From NCBI GenBank assembly GCA_023270055.1, contig JAGDYB010000015.1, positions 1 to 35,286 of the forward strand: a stretch of DNA of 35,286 nt, read 5' to 3'. Shown piece by piece: positions 23,305-31,861 of the stretch. Position 1 is the stretch's first letter. Every line of letters starts with the position of its first letter. This stretch comes from Microcaldota archaeon. Lineage in GTDB: Archaea > Micrarchaeota > Micrarchaeia > Micrarchaeales > CABMGC01. The position numbers and the translations under genes are program-made. The notes below the pieces were generated by a model. The model was not told where the DNA came from, ran no database searches, and was given only the letters and a program-made list of their open reading frames with translations.

Positions 23305-24425
23305 ATTATCTTCCTCAAAATTCCTGAACCTCTTGTTGATGGTGCGCCGAGCAGTTTTCCAAAAGCCTCAACAGAATCGAACGCTATCATGAATGCAATT
23401 ATTATTCCAACAACCTGTAGCATTGCGAATGAGATACTCGAGCCGTAGACGGCGAACAATATTGAAACATCGCCTACAGTAGTTCCGAGCACCGCAGCTA
23501 CGACAGAAACAAATGTGTCTAATCCACTGCTGCCAGCGACTTCACTATATATTCTGCTGATGGCGCTATTGCTGCTAAACAAGCTTGAAAGATTTACAGT
23601 TGTAAAGGCATAAAGGATTGCAGGAAATATTATATAAAAGCCGATGAAAAGCGCTATCATCGACCCTCCAAGCGCTCTTGTCCACGGGAACGATCTGAAA
23701 AGTATGCCAGCGAACATGAAAAGCGGAAAGAGAAAGTATATGAATGACAAGAAGAAAATAACACCTACCTCAAGGGCACCAAGGCTTGCCGAAAACGATG
23801 TATAAACACCTAAGCTTGCGATTATAATACCAAGCCCAGAATATGGATGTAGAATAATCCCAAATCCATTCGGCATTAGCTCAAGTGAGACACTCTGAAA
23901 GCCACTCAGAATGAATGAAAATCCTTGCGCATACATCACATTCAATACCTGGTTTGTCACGTCGTTGACATAATTGTTGCAAATTGAAACGTAAATGCCG
24001 TTGAGGTTATTTGCAGTTGTTGCTGTTCCTACTGAACTTGGAATTGCGGCACTCGCCAGCTGTACCATTCCGAATACTATCCCATCAAGTCCTGCAATCC
24101 CAAGACTTATGAAAGCTATTATTGCTAAGTTTGCGAATGATTCTATATATTCTGTCTTAACGAATGTCACAAACTTATCGAACTTAAAAGCGACACCCAA
24201 AGCGTAAACAATACCTAAAACCATGAGTACCATTAGCACAATGAGCAATGATATGTCAAGAATACTTGTGTAAGTTGAAGTTACCCTAAGGTTACTTATC
24301 GCACTAGGCTCGCCAGTAGGCCCATTGGAACTATATAGATTACTGCAAAATGTGCCTCCTAAATATTGGGCATTCACAGTGCCTAAGACAAGCACAGCGA
24401 CCATAGCAAGCAACAAAAGCTTCAT
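23301..24425 (-). CDS. Polytopic membrane protein, VirB6/TrbL-like paralogue 4
   Basis: The ATG at 24425 (MKLLLLAMVAVLV) makes a classic ATGA overlap with the previous stop and gives a clean signal peptide ending VNAQ. A TTG at 24434 is the longer alternative. The product of about 374 residues has a short extracellular part (GGTFCSNLYSS), then about seven spans. Family motifs are KTEYIESFANLAIIAF (near 90-105) and AGILFRSFPWTRALGG with SMIALFIGFYIIFP (near 240-270). This is the cleanest example of the shared core: R-x-FP-x2-R-x2-GG-x-hIA. Confidence 0.76.
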   Translation of the reverse strand: MKLLLLAMVAVLVLGTVNAQYLGGTFCSNLYSSNGPTGEPSAISNLRVTSTYTSILDISLLIVLMVLMVLGIVYALGVAFKFDKFVTFVKTEYIESFANLAIIAFISLGIAGLDGIVFGMVQLASAAIPSSVGTATTANNLNGIYVSICNNYVNDVTNQVLNVMYAQGFSFILSGFQSVSLELMPNGFGIILHPYSGLGIIIASLGVYTSFSASLGALEVGVIFFLSFIYFLFPLFMFAGILFRSFPWTRALGGSMIALFIGFYIIFPAILYAFTTVNLSSLFSSNSAISRIYSEVAGSSGLDTFVSVVAAVLGTTVGDVSILFAVYGSSISFAMLQVVGIIIAFMIAFDSVEAFGKLLGAPSTRGSGILRKII

Positions 24426-25879
24426 ATCAACCAACTCAATCCTGGCAGTGTGGTTTCGCCACCGAGCAACTGTGACAGCCCAAGCATTGCAGATATAAAT
24501 ATGATGAGGTTTAGCAACGGCATTATAAATCCTACCACGCTCATAACCCCATAGACGTTCATGAATGCGAATACGGTGTTTATTAGGTTAGTCTGTGTGC
24601 AATCGGTGAAGAGTGGAATAAACGTGCCTGATGGAAAGCCCCCGTAGATTATACCTTCAAGCGCAAGAGCACCTCCGTAGAAAGGTATGAGCAACGCCGC
24701 TGAATCCTTGAGCTCTTCCTCAAGCAGATTGCCATTAATAGGGTAGCACCCATAGTAATATGCGACGTATGACATGTTTGGGAACACGTAGAAGTTGAGG
24801 TCATTCGAAGTATATGTTATTGTGTTGCCAGTATGGTAGTTTGTCTCGTTTATGGTAAGCACAGGAAGCGAGTTCGCACCTATGGGCGACATGCTGGACA
24901 ATCCCCCGGAAAGCGCTGAGTACTCCATTAAAATTACCAGCGGCAATATGAATAGCGCAGCTATTGCCGCGGCAATCATCAAGCCGCCGGCTCTCCTTGT
25001 GTACAATATAGATCGCATTATTATTCCAGCACCTAGTACGTAAGGCCATGCGTAAAGGAAAATGACAATTAGAAGGTCTTGCATGAATGCTAAGTAAAAT
25101 ACAAGGTCCGCCTGCACCTCAACAGGCACAGTCACATATTTTATGCTACCATATCCTGCAAGGGGCTTGTATTCAAGGTCAAAATTGACAACGCGTGGCT
25201 CAATGGGAACCAGTGCGCAGGTCCCTCCCGCTGCACCTTCGCATATGACAGTTTTAGATGTGAGGCTTCCCAAAAATCCCATCATGCCTTCGAATGTGTA
25301 AAGCCCGTTAAGGTTCACTACCGCCTCATTGGTCACGTTGGCGGATATTATGTATGTAGCGCCAAGTGCAAAATCCAAGTTGTCTGTGGTGCTTGCCTTT
25401 CCGTTGGAGTTCAAAGTGTTTTCGACCATTGGGCATATGGTATTTGAAGGGCTGTAGGTGTTTTGCTCATTCAAGAAGTCAAGCTTAGCGTTTGTGAGAT
25501 AGTTGTTGCATATTGTTGTTATACTGTTGCCGACTGTCGACTGGGCCGTTGTCATAAGGTAGCTTATTATCCCGCCCGAGGAGGTAAGAAGCGTCACTAT
25601 TATCACAGCAATAACCACGCTGCCTATGGTCTGGATAAGCTCTTGAAATCCTCTCTCCTTGAGTTTTGCATCTTTCAGCAGCGCGCCGGCAAAGTATATG
25701 CCGGCGTCGATCATTACACCTACAAGCGCGGCTACTGTAAGTATGCCAAGCCAACTGTTGAAAGTTGAATAATGTGTTATAATGTTGCTGCTTTGGGCAT
25801 TGGCGTTGCCTGTGTAAATCAGCATGCTTGCTGCCAACAGCGCGACAAGCGCAAGCCTCAGTTCGCTTTTATTCTTCAC
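24422..25879 (-). CDS. Polytopic membrane protein, VirB6/TrbL-like paralogue 3 (largest)
   Basis: This 485-residue protein starts at GTG 25879, overlapping the previous stop (GTGA). It has a signal peptide ending NANAQ, about seven spans and two extended extracytoplasmic regions (about 125-240 and 330-400) with paired cysteines (TICNN, CEGAAGGTC, YYGCYP). The core motif is GAGIIMRSILYTRRAGG and LMIAAAIAALFILP near 285-315. The added loops make it the largest of the six paralogues, perhaps the one exposed most to the outside. It has the same gene-to-gene coupling as its neighbours. Confidence 0.75.
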   Translation of the reverse strand: MKNKSELRLALVALLAASMLIYTGNANAQSSNIITHYSTFNSWLGILTVAALVGVMIDAGIYFAGALLKDAKLKERGFQELIQTIGSVVIAVIIVTLLTSSGGIISYLMTTAQSTVGNSITTICNNYLTNAKLDFLNEQNTYSPSNTICPMVENTLNSNGKASTTDNLDFALGATYIISANVTNEAVVNLNGLYTFEGMMGFLGSLTSKTVICEGAAGGTCALVPIEPRVVNFDLEYKPLAGYGSIKYVTVPVEVQADLVFYLAFMQDLLIVIFLYAWPYVLGAGIIMRSILYTRRAGGLMIAAAIAALFILPLVILMEYSALSGGLSSMSPIGANSLPVLTINETNYHTGNTITYTSNDLNFYVFPNMSYVAYYYGCYPINGNLLEEELKDSAALLIPFYGGALALEGIIYGGFPSGTFIPLFTDCTQTNLINTVFAFMNVYGVMSVVGFIMPLLNLIIFISAMLGLSQLLGGETTLPGLSWLI

Positions 25880-27078
25880 CAGAATTCACCGCCTCTCATA
25901 AAGCTGAATGCAGCAGTCAGTCCTTTCGATAAGCTGGCTATGAATGCGATTGTTATTGCCATGTCCACCGCTATAAGTACCATGCCTTGGAACATGTATA
26001 TTGCCACATCGGTTGCGACCCCAATCAATACGCTCGGAGCCGAAAGGAGGTCAGTGAATATGTTCAAGCCCGGTATGCCAGTGCCGGCCGAAAGCACGCT
26101 GCCAAAATAGTTTACTGGCAGCGAAACGCCTCCAAAAGTGTTTGATGTAATCGTGTTCTCAGTCAGGAATCCTACCGGTCTTATCACAAACTTGCTCGGC
26201 AAATAATTCGTATATGGGTTGCATGATGTGAAGCCACCAGAGCAGTAGGTCCATTGCATTATATAATTGTCGAGCACGAAGGTCATCGGATAGATGAAAT
26301 AAAGCCCTATTGCTGCGGCAAGGAAAAGGTCAGAAGCTTCCCTAAGCCGCGGCCCCATGAAAGAAAAGCTTCTCATTATTATTGCTGCGGGCAGCACAAT
26401 GACAAGCGCTGTTGCCTTTATGAATGGTATTGCGAGCCACTGAAGCAGCAGCATTGAAAAGGTCATGACGACAAAGCTTGATAATGTCACCATTGCATCC
26501 ACATAGGAGCCGTAAACTTCTGTCATGTCCAGCGATGGCCCTATATTTATGCCAAGCTTGCTGAGACCAACGAACGATCTTGCAAGTTTACCAAAAATGC
26601 CTGCCGATCCCATTAGGGAGCTTGCGGCCCTGGTAATCGCGGATGTTGTAGCAGAAGCAGATGCACCAGAGATTGCATAGGCGACCTGCCCGTCTATGAA
26701 ATATTGTGCTGTCATTGTGTATATATCGGTCAGTATGCCAGTTCCATTTACAAATAGAAGGTCTCCAACATAGCCAGTGGCGAAGGTGAATGGATCCGTT
26801 TGCGTTAGCGAGACTGTAATGTTGCAGAAAAACGAAGCAAGCACAACAAAAATTACTATTATTATCACGCTTATGCCAAGCTCCACATACTCGAATTTTA
26901 TTACTGATTGCAGCTTGGTTTTTGTCACTGTTGGCAGGAAGTTCGAAAGTATGTAAAGCACTGCAGCAATTGCGATGCTTACCAATATCACTACACCATT
27001 TATACCTATCCAGTCGTTGGTGTTAGCTCCACCATAACTGCATGGATTAGCAGCAGCTTGCAACAAAATTGGCAACAT
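25876..27078 (-). CDS. Polytopic membrane protein, VirB6/TrbL-like paralogue 2
   Basis: This 400-residue protein has an ATG 4 bp after the previous stop. A short N-terminus with a cysteine (ANPCSYGG) is followed by a span, then the family's first motif KFEYVELGISVIIIVIF (near 65-82). The core motif is more divergent: PAAIIMRSFSFMGPRLREA and then LAAAIGLYFIYP (near 225-260). The second Arg and the Pro are kept, while the Gly-Gly is replaced. The extracytoplasmic loop (WTYCSGGFTSCNPY) carries cysteines. It has about seven spans and is probably a channel subunit of the same complex. Confidence 0.74.
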   Translation of the reverse strand: MLPILLQAAANPCSYGGANTNDWIGINGVVILVSIAIAAVLYILSNFLPTVTKTKLQSVIKFEYVELGISVIIIVIFVVLASFFCNITVSLTQTDPFTFATGYVGDLLFVNGTGILTDIYTMTAQYFIDGQVAYAISGASASATTSAITRAASSLMGSAGIFGKLARSFVGLSKLGINIGPSLDMTEVYGSYVDAMVTLSSFVVMTFSMLLLQWLAIPFIKATALVIVLPAAIIMRSFSFMGPRLREASDLFLAAAIGLYFIYPMTFVLDNYIMQWTYCSGGFTSCNPYTNYLPSKFVIRPVGFLTENTITSNTFGGVSLPVNYFGSVLSAGTGIPGLNIFTDLLSAPSVLIGVATDVAIYMFQGMVLIAVDMAITIAFIASLSKGLTAAFSFMRGGEFW

Positions 27079-27082
27079 AACG

Positions 27083-28255
27083 TCATCCTATCTTTATCTT
27101 ACCACCTATCTGCAACCTCAGTGTGCCGCCAAGTGCTTTGGCGATTGTATCAGCAAGCGCATACACTATGATCACGTCAAATATGAACAGGAAGAACTGC
27201 AGCAACATCATTAGCGAAAACGCAGTGATAAAATTTAGGCCCGGATATATTGTTCCAAAACTTCCAAATGCCGCTCCAACAGCATCAAACGTTGTAACAA
27301 TAGAAAGTACAAGGCTCATCCACCATGGGCCGTTGTTACTAATGTTAGTCTGTGCTGAATTCAGTTGTCCGATCGTATCCACAATTGGTTGGTTCAGCAG
27401 CACCAAGACGGCAGGATAAAGTATCGAGATTGCTATGCTCATTGCGATCAGCGTGCCTCCGATGCCGCGCAGAAACGGAAAAGCCCTAAGTACAATTCCT
27501 ATAGGCAAGAGAACAAGCAGGCCAAGCAGTATTATATCATGCATTGTTATGTACTGCACGCTTATCACTATTGACATGGGTACAACGAGAAAATTAATGA
27601 AATCGTTCACGATCGACTGGTACTTCGCTACAGTTGGTCCTGATTCAAATATGCTATTTACGTACGGTTGGAACTCGGCGCCAAATGTAAATCCCACCCA
27701 TGGTGTGGGCAACGGCAGGTAAAATCCGACAACAAGCCCCTTGAGAACCCCAAGTCCGTATGCGAATTGGGTGAGGTAATTTGCTTCTTGGCCTATGCCT
27801 GTGACGCCGCTGCCTCCGCAATACAAGCTGTACAGATAATTCGTTGCCGCATTGCCCAGCGCACCAACATACGAGCCGTAGCCGGTACCGCTCACAGAAA
27901 TGCCTCCTATGGTCGTGGCAATGTTTCCTACTATTATGATGACCGCATATATTGACGCTATAAGCATTGCCGACTTGCCTATTTCCCAGTATTCATTCCT
28001 AAGCCACGAACCTATGCCAGTTGTCGGTACCAGTTTGCTTATGATGAATCCTATAGCAACCACGGCGATCGAAACGATAAGGGCAATTACTGCTATCCCT
28101 AGCACAGGGCTTATTGTTAGGCTGCTGTAGGCGCTTGTTACTTGACCCGAGCAATATGTTATGTTATTTGCGTAAATCTGCTGCGCGCTTGCTACATTAA
28201 CTATGCTTAGCAGGGCGAAGGCTATAAGCGGAAGGTACAGGTACGGCCTATCCAT
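27083..28255 (-). CDS. Polytopic membrane protein, VirB6/TrbL-like paralogue 1 (first gene of the cluster)
   Basis: This 390-residue protein has a signal peptide ending ASAQQ, a short extracellular stretch with a cysteine (NITYCSGQ) and about seven spans. Family motifs are IGSWLRNEYWEIGKSAML (near 85-100) and PIGIVLRAFPFLRGIGG with TLIAMSIAISILYP (near 255-285). A TATA box at 28283-28291 places the transcript start close to the ATG, making this the first gene of the large operon. The membrane topology and motif order match the five following genes, so duplication and divergence within the cluster is the simplest explanation. Confidence 0.76.
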   Translation of the reverse strand: MDRPYLYLPLIAFALLSIVNVASAQQIYANNITYCSGQVTSAYSSLTISPVLGIAVIALIVSIAVVAIGFIISKLVPTTGIGSWLRNEYWEIGKSAMLIASIYAVIIIVGNIATTIGGISVSGTGYGSYVGALGNAATNYLYSLYCGGSGVTGIGQEANYLTQFAYGLGVLKGLVVGFYLPLPTPWVGFTFGAEFQPYVNSIFESGPTVAKYQSIVNDFINFLVVPMSIVISVQYITMHDIILLGLLVLLPIGIVLRAFPFLRGIGGTLIAMSIAISILYPAVLVLLNQPIVDTIGQLNSAQTNISNNGPWWMSLVLSIVTTFDAVGAAFGSFGTIYPGLNFITAFSLMMLLQFFLFIFDVIIVYALADTIAKALGGTLRLQIGGKIKIG

Positions 28256-28282
28256 ACTCTCTATATTAGTATATCAAATCAC

Positions 28283-28291
28283 TTTTAAATA
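28283..28291 (-). promoter_or_regulatory. Promoter of the T4SS-like operon
   Basis: TATTTAAAAG on the minus strand lies 28-36 nt above the ATG at 28255, the usual archaeal TATA position for a leaderless or very short leader. The next 9 kb of genes are packed tightly behind it. Confidence 0.55.
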
Positions 28292-28336
28292 CATGCGTTA
28301 TGAACAAGTGCAAAAAGGTACGAAAATGCGCCAGAT

Positions 28337-29068
28337 TCAGTGCCTGAGTAGCGGGAACCTGTACATGTACGCCTCAGCCTGGAAAATGACAAAATAAGGC
28401 AGAACAAACAGCGTCGATATGACAAGCGAAACATAGCCAGACAGCGCGGTTCCGCCGAATACTACAGAAGCAAGATCCACGAGCGAGAGTATTACAACTA
28501 GCAGCACAATCCATTCTACAAAATATTGCGGCGCCTTGACCAACAGCTTGGTGCTGTCTACCAGCGCTCTCCAAATGCCTTTGTTGTCTATCGTTATGGC
28601 GCTAGGCGCGAAGAACAACGGAAGGAAAGCAAAGAAGCCGACTATAGGCGTGAGGATGCTGCTCATGTGCACATAGTAGCCGAGCAGGTTGACCAAAGCA
28701 ATTATGAAAGTGTAAACCAAGAAGAGCACAAAAACCTTGCCAGTATAAACCTCTATGCGCGCAAGCATGGCACGCGTGTTTTTTGTCCTAGTCCTCCTTG
28801 CCTTCACTATGAGGTTTATCGCTACGTAGGCAAAGCTCAGAAAGAGCAGGGAAATAAATATTGAGATTACTATCACCGCTATGCTATACAAATTCAGGTT
28901 GATGAATATGCTGGCGCTCCTAAGAAAGATTCCACCGACGCTGACAAACGTCGGAAGTGATACAAAAACAGGTATAAGGAACGATATGACGAACGGTATG
29001 GAAAACAGCAGCACCAGTTTGATGTTGTCTGCATATGTTCTTGCGGAACCAACCACAACATTCTCCAT
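28337..29068 (-). CDS. Six-span membrane protein of unknown function
   Basis: This 243-residue protein has about six hydrophobic segments and basic cytoplasmic loops (VKARRTRTKNTRA). FAPSAITIDNKGIWRALVD followed by STKLLVKAP resembles the loop of archaeal and bacterial integral membrane proteins annotated as DUF4013/YciC-like, where a conserved strand and a lysine-rich helix precede the last spans. It has no catalytic motif. The ATG at 29068 has GGTAA just upstream and a TATA box at 29125-29133. It ends 82 bp before the cluster's first gene and on the same strand, so it may be expressed with it, but the promoter at 28283 suggests independence. Confidence 0.7.
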   Translation of the reverse strand: MENVVVGSARTYADNIKLVLLFSIPFVISFLIPVFVSLPTFVSVGGIFLRSASIFINLNLYSIAVIVISIFISLLFLSFAYVAINLIVKARRTRTKNTRAMLARIEVYTGKVFVLFLVYTFIIALVNLLGYYVHMSSILTPIVGFFAFLPLFFAPSAITIDNKGIWRALVDSTKLLVKAPQYFVEWIVLLVVILSLVDLASVVFGGTALSGYVSLVISTLFVLPYFVIFQAEAYMYRFPLLRH

Positions 29069-29124
29069 ATTTTACCACTTTAAGCCAGCTAGCTTTTGAA
29101 ATTCAAAATAGATATGTGTTGCAA

Positions 29125-29133
29125 TATTTATAA
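29125..29133 (-). promoter_or_regulatory. TATA box upstream of the six-span membrane protein
   Basis: TTATAAATA on the minus strand is about 60 nt above the ATG at 29068, implying a leader of some 30 nt that includes a GGTAA ribosome binding site. Confidence 0.45.
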
Positions 29134-29185
29134 TGTTATCTAAACATTGTTCAACATTCCAATTGTTTGCATTGTGCTACAATTA

Positions 29186-31090
29186 TTAGTTTGCAGAAGA
29201 CGCTATCCTGTAGTGGTCCATCAAATCAACGTAATCAGTCACTGGCCTGGAGAAATACACATGATTTTTGTCATATATCACTGCAGTGTAGGAAAATATG
29301 GGCCCGTTTCCCTTCCAACTTACCGGTATGGAGAAGTTGTAGCTGCCGCTTCCGTTCAGCATTATCATGTTTTTGTTGATGCATTCGCCACTTCTGCATT
29401 TTATCGGGCTGCTTATTAGGCTCTGATTTCCAAGCCCAAACAGATATTCGCTGTTGTTTTCAAGGCCAAGCAGAAACAGATATACTTTGCTTGGGGCATT
29501 GGTGTTGTAAATCAAAGTTCCCTTATACAAGGTATAATTGGCGCTGCTGTTCTGCTGAATTTGCTGGTTTACAATTTTCATGTTGAACGTTTTCTCGTAC
29601 GCGGCATGCGACATTATCACAACGCTTATCATTGCCGCAGCAACTAGCAGCGCGAGTAAAAGCATAAGGTAAGACCAGCCCCGTCCATAAAATGATTTTT
29701 TCTTGGATTTTTCCTCCTTTACATAAAAGCCGAAAAACAGGAGCGAGATAAAAGTGGCATAGTACGAAATGAGGGAATGCTGCAGGAACATGAAAGGCAC
29801 AAAGCTAAGAAGGCCAACAAGCTTTCTCTCGTTGAAATGGAACACGGCTATTGCCGCCAAGGCTATTGCAAGCAGGAACAGGGCCTGATAGCTCGATATT
29901 AGTATAGGAAAGTGCAGTGCAATCATGAATGCGAAAACTGACGAAGCGCCAGGCAGGAGCGTTCCAGTCATCGGGTCAAATACGCTAATGAAGAAGCTTG
30001 ACGGATCGTACAATATAAAGTAGCTGTTTAAAATCAAGAATACGATTATGCTGCCGAGCAGGTTGCGCATGCCGAATCTCATGCCGTAACTCCTGAACGA
30101 ATACACTATAAGCAGTACTACCGGTATCCAAAGCTCCTCCTGAAGCGCCAGCGCAAGTCCCAGAATGGCGAATGCATAAGGTTTGTCTATCTTTGCGTAG
30201 GCGGCAAATATGAGCACAAGCATGAGATATGTGTTAATTGAGGCAATGTGCGAAACGCCAACGCCTAGGAAGATAATAAGCCAGTACTGCGGCTTTGCAA
30301 TCTTCTTCCTGTCAATCACAATTGCGACAACAAAGATAAGCAATGTGAGGTACGTGCCGGCCTCAAGGCCAAGAGCAAGCTGCATACTGTTAAGCGTAAT
30401 GCTTTTGCCGTTTGAAAACAGGTAAAAAGGAAGCACTGCAAAAAGGTAAAGTGCAGGATATTGGAATCTGCCAAGTATCTCGTTGCTAGTGGTCATGCTG
30501 AAGCCAACTTTTGAAGCAAGGAGTTCAGAAGTAAAATTCATGCTGTACGGATCAAGGCCTCTTACAAAAGCGTTGACAGAAAGGTAGTTGATAAGCACCT
30601 CGTCGTTAATGCCAAGCTTGGAGTATATGAGCCCCAAAAAGTACGCGGTGGTTATTACAAACACAAGAACTACAACTGCCACATCAAATATCATCCTTGG
30701 CTTGAATTTCCGCCTCAGGTACACGTAAAAGAAAGCCATGAATATAAGAGGCATAAGGATAATAAAGTAGAAAAGGATATTCTCAAAAAGGCTTATCAGC
30801 TCAATCAGCTGCAGTCTGTTTGTATACCGATTGGCGAAGGATGCTATGAAGACTGCAACGGAAACAAAGGCGAAGGCGTTAAGAGCAAGCAGGCTGGTTT
30901 TTGTATGCCTCTTGATTACCACGTACAGGAACGTAAACGCAACATAGGAGACGGATTCGAGCAGCAGAAGGAGGTTCATGCCTGCAAATAACACCGAGTA
31001 TATATCCATCTTGAGCATAAAAAATAGAAAAATTATAGATAGCAGAACGAACTCTGCCCATAAATATTTCTTAACTTTAATGTCGCTCAT
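29186..31090 (-). CDS. GT-C superfamily membrane glycosyltransferase (PMT/GT87-like)
   Basis: This integral membrane protein of about 634 residues has some 12-14 spans and a C-terminal extracytoplasmic domain of about 130 residues with several N-x-S/T sites. An acidic residue in the first large loop (INDEVLINYLSV) followed by RGLDPYSMN fits the D/E-bearing first loop and the GxDPY motif of GT-C enzymes. Those enzymes move sugars from polyprenyl-phosphate donors to lipid or protein acceptors outside the membrane. ATG 31090 (MSDIKVKKYL) is preferred: the TTG at 31132 lies on top of the likely TATA (CATAAAAG). It stands among other glycosylation-type genes and near the pilin. The acceptor is unknown. 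Confidence 0.72.
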   Translation of the reverse strand: MSDIKVKKYLWAEFVLLSIIFLFFMLKMDIYSVLFAGMNLLLLLESVSYVAFTFLYVVIKRHTKTSLLALNAFAFVSVAVFIASFANRYTNRLQLIELISLFENILFYFIILMPLIFMAFFYVYLRRKFKPRMIFDVAVVVLVFVITTAYFLGLIYSKLGINDEVLINYLSVNAFVRGLDPYSMNFTSELLASKVGFSMTTSNEILGRFQYPALYLFAVLPFYLFSNGKSITLNSMQLALGLEAGTYLTLLIFVVAIVIDRKKIAKPQYWLIIFLGVGVSHIASINTYLMLVLIFAAYAKIDKPYAFAILGLALALQEELWIPVVLLIVYSFRSYGMRFGMRNLLGSIIVFLILNSYFILYDPSSFFISVFDPMTGTLLPGASSVFAFMIALHFPILISSYQALFLLAIALAAIAVFHFNERKLVGLLSFVPFMFLQHSLISYYATFISLLFFGFYVKEEKSKKKSFYGRGWSYLMLLLALLVAAAMISVVIMSHAAYEKTFNMKIVNQQIQQNSSANYTLYKGTLIYNTNAPSKVYLFLLGLENNSEYLFGLGNQSLISSPIKCRSGECINKNMIMLNGSGSYNFSIPVSWKGNGPIFSYTAVIYDKNHVYFSRPVTDYVDLMDHYRIASSAN

Positions 31091-31149
31091 GTGTCTAATA
31101 TTGCAACTAAAGGTTAAAAATCTTTTATGCAATCAAAGTCAAAATTGTT

Positions 31150-31207
31150 GCTGTACTAGAGAAAATAAAGGGAAAAGAAGAAGAAAAAGAAGCTTTAAAA
31201 TAAAAGT
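31150..31207 (-). terminator. Pyrimidine/T-rich terminator after the pilin gene
   Basis: Immediately after the stop, the minus strand is a series of T-runs (TTTTATTTT, TTCTTTTTCTTCTTCTTTT, TTTATTTTC). This is the normal archaeal form of transcription termination signal. The same stretch is strikingly purine-only on the plus strand. Confidence 0.6.
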
Positions 31208-31209
31208 AT

Positions 31210-31554
31210 TCAGCAGCTTCCCAGAGATATGCCGCTGCCAAAGCCCGCTATCGTGGTGACCACGTAAGGAGCTATGATAATTATTATGAGCCCCACAATT
31301 CCACCAACGATCATACCCATTGCCCAGCCCTGCAGGTTTCCTCTTATCTGCCCTGCAGCAGGCAAGAAGTGCGCAGCAGCGTACAGCACGCCGCCAACTA
31401 TGAACATCACCAGCGTGAACACGCCAACAACAAGCTTCACATCAGTTACTATGTTGCACAGCTGGCTCGAAACCGATATTATCGTACCGCTGGCTTGTAC
31501 CATGCCTAAGAACATCGTTGTGACAAAAGCTAACAACAAAATCGTTCCTTTCAT
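31210..31554 (-). CDS. VirB2/TrbC-like pilin (TedC/CedA1-type)
   Basis: This 114-residue protein has a signal peptide (MKGTILLLAFVTTMFLGMVQA), a short segment with Cys33, and a first hydrophobic helix (VKLVVGVFTLVMFIVGGVLY). A short loop with one Arg and Gly/Pro (FLPAAGQIRGNLQG) and a second hydrophobic helix (MIVGGIVGLIIIIIAPYV) follow. A Gly/Ser-rich end finishes in Cys114. Two helices with a small cytoplasmic loop is the VirB2/TrbC pilin layout, also found in archaeal DNA-import pilins. ATG 31554 is chosen over ATG 31590 because a TATA box at 31573-31583 gives a leaderless start there and the signal peptide then begins properly. It has its own promoter, 3 kb from the machine genes. Confidence 0.75.
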   Translation of the reverse strand: MKGTILLLAFVTTMFLGMVQASGTIISVSSQLCNIVTDVKLVVGVFTLVMFIVGGVLYAAAHFLPAAGQIRGNLQGWAMGMIVGGIVGLIIIIIAPYVVTTIAGFGSGISLGSC

Positions 31555-31572
31555 TTTTACACCATTATCCTT

Positions 31573-31583
31573 TTTTATATATA
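31573..31583 (-). promoter_or_regulatory. Promoter of the pilin-like gene
   Basis: TATATATAAAA on the minus strand, 19-29 nt above ATG 31554. A strong canonical TATA box suggests high expression, as expected of a pilin. Confidence 0.6.
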
Positions 31584-31590
31584 CATACAC

Positions 31591-31861
31591 CTTTAAATAT
31601 CTTTCTTAGAAGCCGCGGCAAAAGGTTCAACGCTTTGGTGTTGTATAAGTATTGGCTTGCCAAGGTCTACCAAACTTCAAAGAATTGCGGTGCAGCACTC
31701 TTTGCCGCAACTTATACATATAAAAACATAAACACAAACAATAGTAAGTGCAAGCCTCGCAGCAGCTTTGTGCAAAAAATGTTGAATGCATCTTCCCATA
31801 AGATTGTGAGGCAGCACCAAATACGTTATCTGAGATAAAAAGCATACACGCAGGTGGCGGA
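31591..31861. other. 271-bp gene-free divergent region with a stem-loop
   Basis: This region lies between the leftward pilin and the rightward DUF2079 gene. It holds a possible 6-bp stem, TTGCGG/CCGCAA, at 31685-31710. TATA-like TATACATATAAAAA (31713-31726) reads rightward about 140 nt before the next start. No RNA gene could be recognised; short frames here have no convincing composition. Confidence 0.35.

Noticed and set aside
21068-28255. The six polytopic proteins as ordinary transporters (ABC permeases or MFS)
   Set aside because: No ABC nucleotide-binding partner, substrate-binding protein or MFS/LeuT signature is seen; signal peptides with cysteine-bearing outer segments and coupling to a VirB4-type motor fit a secretion or import machine better.
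31600-31660. A tRNA-like GGTTCAACGC segment
   Set aside because: It resembles a T arm, but no matching acceptor stem or anticodon arm could be folded on either strand.
31635-31838. A plus-strand frame of 67 codons in the gap before DUF2079
   Set aside because: Composition is not protein-like and the frame covers a stem-loop and TATA-like sequence; a real gene is unlikely.
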